The notes: generated from the sequence alone by a model not told the origin. A stretch of DNA of 64,000 nt from Pediococcus ethanolidurans (GCF_001437405.1 NZ_JQBY01000001.1:123417-187416); one strand, 5' to 3'. Positions 54,196-61,789 are shown, numbered from the stretch's first letter. Program-made: numbers and translations.

Positions 54196-55830
54196 CTATT
54201 TTTCAACATGTGCCCACTTGTAATCATAAGGAGCACCCGTTGGATGATAGACAATTCCTTTAACTTTAGTGTTAACAAGTTGAGTTTGTACCGCTTGATA
54301 CAGTGGCACAACTGCTTCTTGTTGCATCAAAAGTCTTTCTGCTTTAACGAAATCTTCATAACGTTTCTGTTCGTTATTTGCATCTTTACCATTGGTTGCC
54401 GCAACCAGCTTGTCATATGTCTTATTTGAGAAACTACCATAATTATAGGTATTGCCAGTTGTTTCAAGTTGTGCAAATGTTAATGGATCTGTGTAATCAC
54501 CAATCCAGCGAACAACCGTCATATCAAATTTGCCGCCAAGTTGAGCACTTTGCGCACCTTTAGTTGGCAATGAACGTACCGTAACTGTTGCCCCCGGTAA
54601 GTTTTGTTCAACTGTACTTTGAACTGCTTCAGCAACCTTCTTTTGTGCATCATCGTCACTGACAACTAATTCAAAGTTGACCTTAGTTTTACCTGTTTGT
54701 TTGAGACCCTTTTGCCAATACTTTTTAGCCTTGGCAACATTGTATTCAACAGCTTCTGAAACATTCGCATCCTTTGTAAAGTCAGTGCCTGTCTTCGAAT
54801 TTTTAACAAAACTAGTTGGCATAAAACCGGTAGCTGGTGTAGATCCATCGGCTAAAACTTTTGAAGTTAGCGTTTTTCGATTAACAACTAAAGAAATTGC
54901 TTTACGAACGTTCACATTGGCTGTTGCTTTACCCTTCTTGAAACTCATCGCAAGGTAAGCTGTTTGTCCTTGTTCATATTTCACAAATGCTTTATTGCTC
55001 TTTTCCTGACTGGCTTGTTCACCAGAAAGTAACGCATCATCAAGTTTACCTGATTGATATAAATTTAAAGCTGTATTTGGATCTTTAACAACCTTAACTG
55101 GGATCTTGCTTACTGCAACATTTTTCTTGTCCCAGTACTGATTATTTTTAACCAGTTTCCAACTCATATTAGTGCCAGTCCAACCAACCATCTTAAATGG
55201 TCCACTGTAAACCATATACTTGCTGGCCGTTCCATATTTGGAACCGTACTTTTCAACAGCTTTTTTATTTTGTGGGAAGAAAGTTCCAAAGGCCATTAAA
55301 TACTTAAAGTATGGTGTTGCATGTGTCAATGTAACTCTCAAGGTACGTTTGTCCAAAGCCTTAACTCCCAATTTACTTGGTTTCATCTTTCCTGCAGAAA
55401 TAGCACTCGCATTTTTTACGTTTTGCATGATATAAGCATATCCAGCTTTAGTTTTAGGATTGACTGTTCGTCGCCAAGAATACACAAAATCTTGTGCAGT
55501 TAAGGCATCCCCGTTGCTCCATTTCAATCCCTTACGCAACTTAAAAGTATATGTTTTTCCATTGTTTGTTGGTCTAACAACTTTTTCTGCAAGAGCGGCA
55601 ACTGGTTTATTACCTTTTGCAACTCTATAAAGACCTTCTTCCGTATTGTTAACCATATTAAATGATGTTAGATCAGTGATTTGTGAACTATCTGTAGTTA
55701 ATAAATCCGATTGCTCCATTACACTAAAACTTTGATGCTTAGCTTCGGAACTCTTTGCGCTCCCGCAGCCTGCCAATAATACTGATAAAAGAAGTGTCGC
55801 CGTGCCTAGCTTTTTCCACTTATTTTTCAT
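54196..55830 (-). CDS. oppA: Oligopeptide-binding lipoprotein OppA, copy 2
   Basis: 544-aa SBP family 5 lipoprotein; lipobox LLAGC with Cys22. YTFKLRKGLKWSNGDALTAQDFVYSW, shown by its first and last parts (YTFKLRKGLKWSNG, TAQDFVYSW), is the family core. ATG 55830 has AAGGGG 8 nt upstream, better than TTG 55836. Unlike copy 1 it lies behind a leader peptide rich in branched-chain codons and an attenuator, so expression probably rises when Leu, Ile or Val are scarce. Confidence 0.9.
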   Translation of the reverse strand: MKNKWKKLGTATLLLSVLLAGCGSAKSSEAKHQSFSVMEQSDLLTTDSSQITDLTSFNMVNNTEEGLYRVAKGNKPVAALAEKVVRPTNNGKTYTFKLRKGLKWSNGDALTAQDFVYSWRRTVNPKTKAGYAYIMQNVKNASAISAGKMKPSKLGVKALDKRTLRVTLTHATPYFKYLMAFGTFFPQNKKAVEKYGSKYGTASKYMVYSGPFKMVGWTGTNMSWKLVKNNQYWDKKNVAVSKIPVKVVKDPNTALNLYQSGKLDDALLSGEQASQEKSNKAFVKYEQGQTAYLAMSFKKGKATANVNVRKAISLVVNRKTLTSKVLADGSTPATGFMPTSFVKNSKTGTDFTKDANVSEAVEYNVAKAKKYWQKGLKQTGKTKVNFELVVSDDDAQKKVAEAVQSTVEQNLPGATVTVRSLPTKGAQSAQLGGKFDMTVVRWIGDYTDPLTFAQLETTGNTYNYGSFSNKTYDKLVAATNGKDANNEQKRYEDFVKAERLLMQQEAVVPLYQAVQTQLVNTKVKGIVYHPTGAPYDYKWAHVEK

Positions 55831-55875
55831 AGTCAAAACCCCTTAAAAAATATTTTTGAAACTGTAAAACTATAC

Positions 55876-55970
55876 AAAAAGAGGATAAAAAAGCACCCAC
55901 CGCATCTTTCCTTAGAAAGCACGATGGGCAACTTTTTTATCCTCTTTTTAGTTCGCTAAAAAGTTATTAG
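55876..55970 (-). promoter_or_regulatory. Transcription attenuator of oppA copy 2 (competing hairpins)
   Basis: Minus-strand RNA. Terminator: 18-bp stem between 55949-55932 (AAAAAGAGGATAAAAAAG) and 55893-55876, with CCCA/TGGG inside and a U-rich end. Antiterminator: CTTTTTAG (55963-55956) with CTAAAAAG (55951-55944), which uses the first six bases of the terminator arm. Leader pairing: TTATTAGCT inside the leader ORF (56020-56012) with AGCTAATAA (55972-55964), next to the antiterminator arm. A ribosome stalled on the leader codons would free that last segment. Confidence 0.8.
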
Positions 55971-56063
55971 CTAAAAGGTTAAAGTCACAGCACCGTGCAC
56001 TTTAATAATTAAGCTAATAATGACTAAACTAATCAAGTTAACTAACTTATGTGTACGTTGCAT
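55971..56063 (-). CDS. Leader peptide rich in Leu/Ile/Val, 30 aa
   Basis: ATG 56063 with GGGAG 10 nt upstream. The peptide starts MQRTHK, then LVNLISLVIISLIIKV, then HGAVTLTF; 14 of 30 residues are branched-chain, 12 of them in a block of 16. The pattern resembles the ilv and leu leader peptides of enterobacteria and the leu-ilv leader of Lactococcus lactis. Its stop codon lies 22 nt before the terminator stem. It is a sensor of charged branched-chain tRNAs, not a functional protein. Confidence 0.82.
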   Translation of the reverse strand: MQRTHKLVNLISLVIISLIIKVHGAVTLTF

Positions 56064-56095
56064 GTGACTTCATCTCCCTTTGATTTAATAAACTT

Positions 56096-56123
56096 ATTAT
56101 AACGAGATAAAATGAGAAGTCAA
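56096..56123 (-). promoter_or_regulatory. Promoter of the branched-chain leader and oppA copy 2
   Basis: Minus strand -35 TTGACT (56123-56118), 16-bp spacer, -10 TATAAT (56101-56096). The transcript would begin about 25 nt before the leader ATG. Confidence 0.8.
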
Positions 56124-56167
56124 CATATTTTTTAATTTTATTTTAATTTTGCTTATTAAGCTTTAAT

Positions 56168-57229
56168 TTAAGCATAGTTCAATTCAAAATCACTGTTTTC
56201 GTAAAAATGTAATTTATTCGCGAATACGTAGTCGCTAACTAATCCTAAGCCAATCGGTAACACAAAAAACATGAGAGTAACCAAAATAAGTGAACCGGCT
56301 GTTACTTGCCCAATTCCGTTTAACGCCGCAATGGGTCCAATTAAACCTGAGAATCCAAATCCAGCACTCATTGCAGTTCCTTGAATGTTTAATACAGCAC
56401 CGAGGCCACCCAGAATACCAGCATTAATCATAATTGGCACAATTAATTTTGGTCGTGACATGATGTTGGCCATTTGCATCTTTGGCGAACCAAGAAAATG
56501 GGCTAATGAGGTGCCAACTGAATTCACTTTCCACCCGTAAATTGCTAGGGCAAAACCGGCTGCCACAATACCTAAGTTGGCTGAACCAGCTGCGACACCA
56601 TGAATACTAATGGCCGCGGCAATACCCACGGATGAAATGGGTGAAATAATTAAAAGTGCAAAGACAATTCCCAACAAAACCCCCATGACCAATGGTTGTA
56701 AACTAGTTAACTGCATGACACCGATACCGAGCAATTTGGTGATCCCACTAACCGGTCCTAACGTTAACGTACCGATTCCACCAGCAATCACAAGCACCAG
56801 CGTTGGAATCAACAAAATGGTATATGCTTTTAGACGTTTCCCTAATAATAAAATCAACGCATAACCAATCATAATTGTAATGGCAATGTTAATCACATCA
56901 CCAGTTCCGCTCACATTAAAACCGTTTGTCCCAACTTTAAAGTTACCGGCTCCCATCACTGCGGCCAGTGCAATTGAAGTGGTTTGAATTGGTGAAAACT
57001 TCGCTAACATACCGACACACACTGCGCTCACTGCTGGTAATAGCGTCATGGCCGCATTAGTCATTGCCATAATGGTTCCACCAGCTGGAAAAACGGGCAA
57101 AAGTGCTGTTAACAATTGATTTAATAATGCACTAGGCACTAAAGCCACAATAATTCCGATTGATAATCCGTTTAATGTGTTCATCACGACTTCTTTACTG
57201 ATAGATTTCTTTACTTTTGTTTGCTCCAT
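56168..57229 (-). CDS. PTS_EIIC_2-family membrane transporter
   Basis: 353 aa, about ten helices, glycine-rich, matching the PF13303-type EIIC-like family, whose members lack visible IIA/IIB partners. Segments: NTLNGLSIGIIVALVPSALL near the N-terminus, GAGNFKVGTNGFNVSGTGDVINIAI and SSVGIAAAISIHGVAAGSANLGIVAAGFA, cited as landmarks only. It begins 22 nt after the aminotransferase stop codon, so it shares the aromatic-leader transcript. That makes an amino acid or keto acid a more likely substrate than a sugar. Confidence 0.75.
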   Translation of the reverse strand: MEQTKVKKSISKEVVMNTLNGLSIGIIVALVPSALLNQLLTALLPVFPAGGTIMAMTNAAMTLLPAVSAVCVGMLAKFSPIQTTSIALAAVMGAGNFKVGTNGFNVSGTGDVINIAITIMIGYALILLLGKRLKAYTILLIPTLVLVIAGGIGTLTLGPVSGITKLLGIGVMQLTSLQPLVMGVLLGIVFALLIISPISSVGIAAAISIHGVAAGSANLGIVAAGFALAIYGWKVNSVGTSLAHFLGSPKMQMANIMSRPKLIVPIMINAGILGGLGAVLNIQGTAMSAGFGFSGLIGPIAALNGIGQVTAGSLILVTLMFFVLPIGLGLVSDYVFANKLHFYENSDFELNYA

Positions 57230-57251
57230 TTAGACCACTCCTCTAAGTTTT

Positions 57252-58439
57252 TTACTTTGCTGTTGCTACTGTTTGTTCAGCAGCATAGGTTTGAATACGT
57301 TTGATCGCCTTGGTTAAATCTTCCGTGCTGGCTGCATAACTGATGCGCACATAGCCTTCACCACCGGGGCCAAACGAAGCTCCTGGAATCACCGCCACTT
57401 TTGCTTTTTTAGCTAAGTCATAGCAAAACTTCCAACTGTCTTGATTTAACGTTGCCGGAATTTTAGCGAATAGATAGAATGCACCATTGGGACTAGCACA
57501 AGTAAAACCGGCTTTTGCCAAACCTTCTAGTAATAAATCACGCCGAGTTTGATAAACTGCCCGCATCTTCTGACCATCATCCATTCCATTTTCAAACGCT
57601 TCTTGTGCGGCAGCTTGTGCGTTGGTCGTGGCAGAAGTAATCGCAAACTGATGAACCTTACCAATTTGAGTAATGACATCAGCCGGTCCACATAATAAGC
57701 CAATTCGCCATCCGGTCATGGCATGTGACTTGGAAACACCGTTCAAAACGAGTGTTTGTTCCGGTAAAATGCTTCCCATTGAAACGTGGGTTCCTTCATA
57801 CGTTAATTCACTGTATATTTCATCACTAATCACAAAAATATCGTACTTTGCAATTACTGCAGCCAGTTTTTCTAGATCATCACGCTTATAGGTTACTCCC
57901 GTTGGATTATTGGGGAAATTAAGGACAACGGCTTTTATTGTGTCCTTATTCGCTTCAATTGCAGCTGCTAATTTTGCGGGTGAAAGAATAAAACCGTCGT
58001 CAGAAGTATCGATAAATATTGGTTTAGCTCCGTTTAGCATTGTAATCGGAATATACAGTGGAAAAATGGGCGTTGGAATAATAACCGTATCTCCAGCGTT
58101 TAAAATAGCTGTTAGTGAAGAATAGATGGCCTCGGTAGCACCAGTTGTGACTAAAATTTGTGATTCTGGTTTGTAATCTAGTTCATATTTTTGTTTCAAG
58201 AAATTGGCAGCCGCCTTGCGTAGCCCAATTGTGCCACGTGAATTTGTATAGTGGCTTTCATTATTCTCAATACTGCGAATTGCAGCAGCTTTCACATGAT
58301 CTGGCGTATTAAAATCTGGTTCTCCCAGCGTTAATTTAACAATGTCTGGAATCTCTGCAATTTCTTGATTAAATGCCAGAATTTCCGAAGGCGTCAATGC
58401 TGATACTTCTTTTTTCATATGATTAATCAATTTACTCAT
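57252..58439 (-). CDS. PLP-dependent class I/II aminotransferase (probable aromatic type)
   Basis: 395 aa from ATG 58439, where AGGAGG is 7 nt upstream (ATG 58445 is too close). Fold-type I motifs: LGEPDFNTPDH, VLNFPNNPTGVTY (substrate/PLP Asn), ISDEIYSEL (PLP Asp, Tyr), NGVSKSHAMTGWRIGL (PLP Lys). Family alone does not fix the amino acid, but the leader peptide with Tyr, Phe and Trp codons directly upstream points to aromatic amino acids, as with AraT of lactic acid bacteria. It forms an operon with the PTS_EIIC_2 protein. Confidence 0.88.
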   Translation of the reverse strand: MSKLINHMKKEVSALTPSEILAFNQEIAEIPDIVKLTLGEPDFNTPDHVKAAAIRSIENNESHYTNSRGTIGLRKAAANFLKQKYELDYKPESQILVTTGATEAIYSSLTAILNAGDTVIIPTPIFPLYIPITMLNGAKPIFIDTSDDGFILSPAKLAAAIEANKDTIKAVVLNFPNNPTGVTYKRDDLEKLAAVIAKYDIFVISDEIYSELTYEGTHVSMGSILPEQTLVLNGVSKSHAMTGWRIGLLCGPADVITQIGKVHQFAITSATTNAQAAAQEAFENGMDDGQKMRAVYQTRRDLLLEGLAKAGFTCASPNGAFYLFAKIPATLNQDSWKFCYDLAKKAKVAVIPGASFGPGGEGYVRISYAASTEDLTKAIKRIQTYAAEQTVATAK

Positions 58440-58451
58440 GTCCATTCCTCC

Positions 58452-58595
58452 TAAAAATATAAAAACCCCTCTTCAGTCATCATTAATGACTGAAAAGGGG
58501 TTCTCAGTAATACTTTTATATCCCCCGCACAGTCATTTAACGTGATCTGTGCGGCCGGTTTTAGTTCACTCTAAAACACTTTTGGCTTCCACAAA
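58452..58595 (-). promoter_or_regulatory. Transcription attenuator of the aminotransferase operon (competing hairpins)
   Basis: Minus-strand RNA. Hairpin 1:2 pairs ACTTTTGG inside the leader ORF (58618-58611) with CCAAAAGT (58585-58578). A hairpin CCGGCCGCACAG/CTGTGCGG (58554-58547 with 58532-58525) can hold AATGACTG (58537-58530). That segment alternatively pairs with CAGTCATT (58492-58485) in the terminator arm, helped by GGGG/CCCC, forming an antiterminator. The terminator is AACCCC(TTTT)CAGTCAT with its complement and a U-rich tail ending near 58452. Confidence 0.82.
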
Positions 58596-58661
58596 TCACA
58601 CATGGAAAAACCAAAAGTAATAACGACAACTATTCAATTGAGTTTGCTGTTTAATTTTCAT
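58596..58661 (-). CDS. Leader peptide with aromatic codon run, 21 aa
   Basis: ATG 58661 with AAGGGAG 8 nt upstream. The peptide is MKIKQQTQLNS followed by CRYYFWFFHV and TGA. Six consecutive aromatic residues (Tyr, Tyr, Phe, Trp, Phe, Phe) near the stop are far outside chance for such a short ORF with a good ribosome site. The codons overlap the 1:2 hairpin. It should report charging of tRNA-Tyr, tRNA-Phe and tRNA-Trp. Confidence 0.87.
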   Translation of the reverse strand: MKIKQQTQLNSCRYYFWFFHV

Positions 58662-58695
58662 AGTAAAAACTCCCTTGAATTAAAGATGTGTTTTT

Positions 58696-58723
58696 ATCAT
58701 ACCATTTTAATTATTTTAATCAA
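58696..58723 (-). promoter_or_regulatory. Promoter of the aromatic leader operon
   Basis: Minus strand -35 TTGATT (58723-58718), 16-bp spacer, -10 TATGAT (58701-58696) with an upstream TG. Confidence 0.7.
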
Positions 58724-58749
58724 GCTATAATTTGAACTTTTTTATTCAA

Positions 58750-58944
58750 CTACCATTTGCTTGGATTCCAAGTACGGCCATCCACTTCACCCTGACTTTG
58801 AATCAGACGTTGTTGTTGCTCCTTAACTAAAGCAAGCAGTGCCAAATAAAAGGCTCGATCTTCATATTGTTTACTACTTTGTGATAATTCTTCAAGCTGC
58901 GTTTTTACCCAATCATTGGTATCCAAATTACTCATCCTCGTCAT
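58750..58944 (-). CDS. Small hypothetical protein, 61-64 aa
   Basis: Not recognised. NLDTNDWVKTQLEELSQSSK and EDRAFYLALLALVKEQQQRL are amphipathic helices; the C-terminus is GRTWNPSKW. Two starts are possible (ATG 58944 or 58935), both overlapping the end of the quinone reductase gene, so translation is probably coupled to it. A regulator or partner of that enzyme is one guess. Confidence 0.65.
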   Translation of the reverse strand: MTRMSNLDTNDWVKTQLEELSQSSKQYEDRAFYLALLALVKEQQQRLIQSQGEVDGRTWNPSKW

Positions 58945-59617
58945 CTTTAATCATTGATAGCGTCCAACCCAATTCTTCCAAATTTTCACGATTATCCTGA
59001 ATTGCGGTCAATATTTGGGGTAACTTTTGTAAATCAGGATTGACCTTAATTTTTTGTTTCAATTGTTGTTCAAACCAAAGTTCACGACCATGAAAACTTT
59101 CAAAATCGGTATTTGTTATATACTGCTGATAATTAACAACCAGCTGTTGCTTTTCAGTCTCAGACAAATAAGCAAACTGAAAGATGGTAAATGGCGGTAA
59201 ATATGTCATCTGAGCCTTGTTTGCTAATGCTTGATAAGGTCGCAACAACTCAGATAAGGTGAATTGTTCACTACTACCTGCCTTAAAATCGCGTTGTGGA
59301 TCACCAGTTGAAACCACAACTCCTAGTTCTTTTTTGGCCAATGCTTGTTGTGTTCCATAGACAAAATTACGAGTTAACACTTCATCTTCCCACTGTTTTA
59401 AAATGGCAGGTGCACTGTACCAATACAATGGAAATTGAAAAACAATCCGATCATGTGCTTTCAACAATGCCTGTTCATTGGAAACGTCAAAATGAGTTTT
59501 TTTAGGCGCTAAAACATGCCAAGTAACCTCACTCATATTAGCAAGACTAGTTTTCAAGAATTGTTGCGTTCCAGACTCAACTAACTTCGGATGAGCCACA
59601 ATAATTAATGTTTTCAC
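58928..59617 (-). CDS. NAD(P)H dehydrogenase (quinone), flavodoxin-fold
   Basis: FMN- or FAD-dependent two-electron reductase of the KefF/MdaB/NQO group, 229 aa. TLIIVAHPKLVESGTQQFL at the N-terminus and FQFPLYWYSAPAILKQWEDEVL are family segments (flavin and dimer regions), with VSTGDPQRDF later. It follows mutY by 17 nt on the same strand. The substrate is unknown; protection from quinones is typical. Confidence 0.85.
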   Translation of the reverse strand: MKTLIIVAHPKLVESGTQQFLKTSLANMSEVTWHVLAPKKTHFDVSNEQALLKAHDRIVFQFPLYWYSAPAILKQWEDEVLTRNFVYGTQQALAKKELGVVVSTGDPQRDFKAGSSEQFTLSELLRPYQALANKAQMTYLPPFTIFQFAYLSETEKQQLVVNYQQYITNTDFESFHGRELWFEQQLKQKIKVNPDLQKLPQILTAIQDNRENLEELGWTLSMIKDDEDE

Positions 59618-59634
59618 GAATTTTTACCTCTTGT

Positions 59635-60756
59635 TTAAAATAACTTAATTTGTCGTTTTTGATAGGCTGACCAAAGCTTTTTTTGCAGTGTTGGCCAAGC
59701 TAGTGTTGTAAACTGTTCAACGTTTGCTATTTGACCCGCAAAATGGCTGAGATCAGGTTGATCTTGAAGTTCAGTACTCATCAATGTCACATGCCATTTT
59801 TGATGGGTAAATGTGTGTTTAACAACCGGAGCATCCACCAACTGAAGGTCAGTTTTAATTTCAGTTTCAGCTGCAAATTTGGATTCAATCGTTTTACTCA
59901 ACGTATCTTCATTCAAATCTGGATATTCTTCTTTCAGCTTGTCACCATCAATCAGTGGAAAGGTCCACAGTTTTGCCAATAGTTCATTACTTGCTCGTTG
60001 TTGAAACAAATAGCCCTGCGGTGTTTTAATGACCAAAGCAAAATAGTGTTTATCAACTGGTTTCAAACGCTTAGAACGGACTGGAAATTCATCCAACCGA
60101 CCATCCAAATATGCCTGATTAAATTGTCGAACCGGGGAATGCGCATTATCGGAATTCTTAGCTGTCATAAAACTGGCACCTAAATCCATGATTGCTTGAT
60201 TGAAGTCTCCTGGTCGATCTTTGGAAATAATTTTTCGAATAACTGTCTCAAATATACCACGAGTTTGCGGTTTCGTGATGTCTGCCTCAATTTCTAAAAG
60301 TTGCGAAAACACCCGAAAGGCGTTGCCATCAACAGCAGGTTCCGGTTGATTGAACGCAATGCTGGCAATGGCACCCGCAGTATACGGACCAATGCCAACT
60401 AACTCTTGTAATCCAGTCTTCGTTTGAGGCCACTTACCATCATAATCCTGCAGTAACTGTTGGGCTGCTCGTTGCATATTTCGAACACGTGAATAATAAC
60501 CCAGCCCCTCCCATGCTTTTAAAAGCTGTTCTTCAGGTGCTTGCGCAAGTTTTTCAACCGATGGAAATAAGCGCATAAACCTTTCATAATAAGGAATAAC
60601 TGTATTAACCTGTGTTTGCTGAAGCATAATTTCTGAAACCCAAATATGATACGGATCCTGATCATGACGCCATGGAAGATCACGATGATTTTCGTCATAC
60701 CAACCTAGTAAACTAGTTTGAAATTCTTTTATTGTCGTTTTCGACCATTCAATCAT
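59635..60756 (-). CDS. mutY: Adenine DNA glycosylase MutY without Fe-S cysteines
   Basis: Removes adenine opposite 8-oxoguanine. 373 aa: LPWRHDQDPYHIWVSEIMLQQ region (catalytic Glu, key residues WVSEIMLQQT), HhH ELVGIGPYTAGAIASIAF with the catalytic Asp in AVDGNAFRV, and a C-terminal NUDIX-like recognition domain (YFALVIKTPQGYLFQQRAS). Where E. coli MutY has four cluster cysteines after DLGA, this reads SFMTAKNSDNAHSPVRQFNQ, with none. Clusterless MutY proteins are known from some lactobacilli. It is first in an operon with the quinone reductase and the small ORF. Confidence 0.92.
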   Translation of the reverse strand: MIEWSKTTIKEFQTSLLGWYDENHRDLPWRHDQDPYHIWVSEIMLQQTQVNTVIPYYERFMRLFPSVEKLAQAPEEQLLKAWEGLGYYSRVRNMQRAAQQLLQDYDGKWPQTKTGLQELVGIGPYTAGAIASIAFNQPEPAVDGNAFRVFSQLLEIEADITKPQTRGIFETVIRKIISKDRPGDFNQAIMDLGASFMTAKNSDNAHSPVRQFNQAYLDGRLDEFPVRSKRLKPVDKHYFALVIKTPQGYLFQQRASNELLAKLWTFPLIDGDKLKEEYPDLNEDTLSKTIESKFAAETEIKTDLQLVDAPVVKHTFTHQKWHVTLMSTELQDQPDLSHFAGQIANVEQFTTLAWPTLQKKLWSAYQKRQIKLF

Positions 60757-60996
60757 CCTAAAAATCCCTCATAACTTTCATTCATTCTCAAAGTAACGCT
60801 TATTGATTAAGGTTTTAGTATAGCGATAACTTTCGTATTTGTCTTTCAAAGCGCATGTTTCCGTGCTTATCTCATTTCAGAATATACACTAAATTCTAAA
60901 TTTTTAAAATCAATTACAACTTAGTTTCTAAAGGTTGAAAGTATCAAAATCACTTCAATAACTGATGCTAAACGACTTGGCCTATAAAAAATAGTT

Positions 60997-61250
60997 TAAA
61001 ATGCCGTCCTACGGCTCACCCGGTCTGGAACGGGGTGCGAGTTCTTGCGGCTGATTTTTGCCACAAGAATCGACATCGTATGAAACATTAAAGTTTTCGG
61101 CACGAAAACTAACCCTTATGTGTAATAGTGGGCACGATTTGAAGCCAAGAAGAACGCTTGTCTTCAAACTCGGCCTTATCCTAAGTAATAAATTACTAAG
61201 GATAATTTCACCCCTGAGACCAATCGCATCCGGACTAAGAACGTTTTAAG
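60997..61250 (+). repeat. Modular structured repeat, unit D1 (long form)
   Basis: Arms AAAATGCCGTC and CTGGAACG are followed by module M (61033-61128: GAGTTCTTGCGG...CCACAAGAAT, CATCGTATGAAACAT, hairpin AGTTTTCG/CGAAAACT, TTATGTGTAATAGT), then AGTGGGCACGA, hairpin TTTGAAG/CTTCAAA, CTCGGCC and hairpin TTATCC/GGATAA. It shares only module M with units A-C; the arms belong to a second repeat type. Confidence 0.75.
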
Positions 61251-61317
61251 CATTAATAATGTGCAGCAACACTGATATCAAAGTTGTTATATTTGTGTGT
61301 TGATTGCAAAGATTAGA

Positions 61318-61465
61318 CTCAGTCTGGAAGCAAATGGGCTCAGTAGTGACATTTATCTTAGCGGGTTTCGCTTAGATAAAGGCCGAGCTTAGAGACGTGC
61401 ATTTCGGCTCTAAGTCGTGCCCACTACGTTCCAGCCCAAATTTGCTGGAAGACGGCATTTTAGTC
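61318..61465 (-). repeat. Modular structured repeat, unit D2 (short form, inverted)
   Basis: Read on the minus strand it repeats D1 without module M: AAAATGCCGTC, CTGGAACG, then TAGTGGGCACGA, hairpin CTTAGAG/CTCTAAG, CTCGGCC and hairpin TTATCT/AGATAA, ending in CACTACTGAGCCC. The hairpin arms differ from D1 but stay complementary. D1 and D2 face each other, so their ends can also pair over 450 nt. Confidence 0.75.
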
Positions 61466-61551
61466 TAATTTTGTTACCAAGAACGCTTTTATATCAGGCA
61501 ACGAGATGTGTTTTGGGCTTTCAACCCTTAGTTAGTTTATTAAAAATCACC

Positions 61552-61580
61552 TTGTAGGGAAAATTTAAATATGCTAGACT
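61552..61580 (+). promoter_or_regulatory. Promoter of the leader ORF and MFS gene
   Basis: -35 TTGTAG (61552-61557), 17-bp spacer, extended -10 TGC-TAGACT (61575-61580). Confidence 0.6.
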
Positions 61581-61613
61581 ACTAACTATATTTACACGGA
61601 AGGGAGCACGCTC

Positions 61614-61769
61614 ATGTCAGTCACACTCATTAACCCTAATACTGACTACCTCGAATTTTCGGGGATTATTTGTGCGGAAGCATACATTTTGAAGGCTAAC
61701 GGGACAAGTCTGTCCATTTTAACCCTCAATCTAACTATGCGACCACTCAAATGCGTGCTTAACTATTAG
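61614..61769 (+). CDS. 51-aa leader ORF upstream of the MFS exporter
   Basis: ATG 61614 with AAGGGAG about 8 nt upstream. Begins MSVTLINPNTDYLEF; no similarity recognised. It ends 20 nt before a terminator that separates it from the exporter gene, the arrangement of translation-controlled attenuators before antibiotic-resistance genes. It could also be an independent small protein. Confidence 0.55.
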   Translation: MSVTLINPNTDYLEFSGIICAEAYILKANGTSLSILTLNLTMRPLKCVLNY

Positions 61770-61789
61770 CCACAATTGAATTTCTTTAA

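Noticed and set aside
55971..56063. Leader ORF as a small signal or toxin peptide (type I toxin-like)
   Set aside because: Hydrophobic peptides can be type I toxins, but the overlap with antiterminator and terminator hairpins and the oppA gene downstream fit attenuation better.
61058..61249. 63-aa plus-strand ORF inside repeat unit D1
   Set aside because: Lies in hairpin-rich repeat DNA without a ribosome site.
60997..61465. One large ornate noncoding RNA (GOLLD- or ROOL-like) closed by the AAAATGCCGTC/GACGGCATTTT stem
   Set aside because: The long stem is explained by two inverted copies of the same repeat, one with and one without module M. I could not match GOLLD or ROOL features; an Rfam search would settle it.
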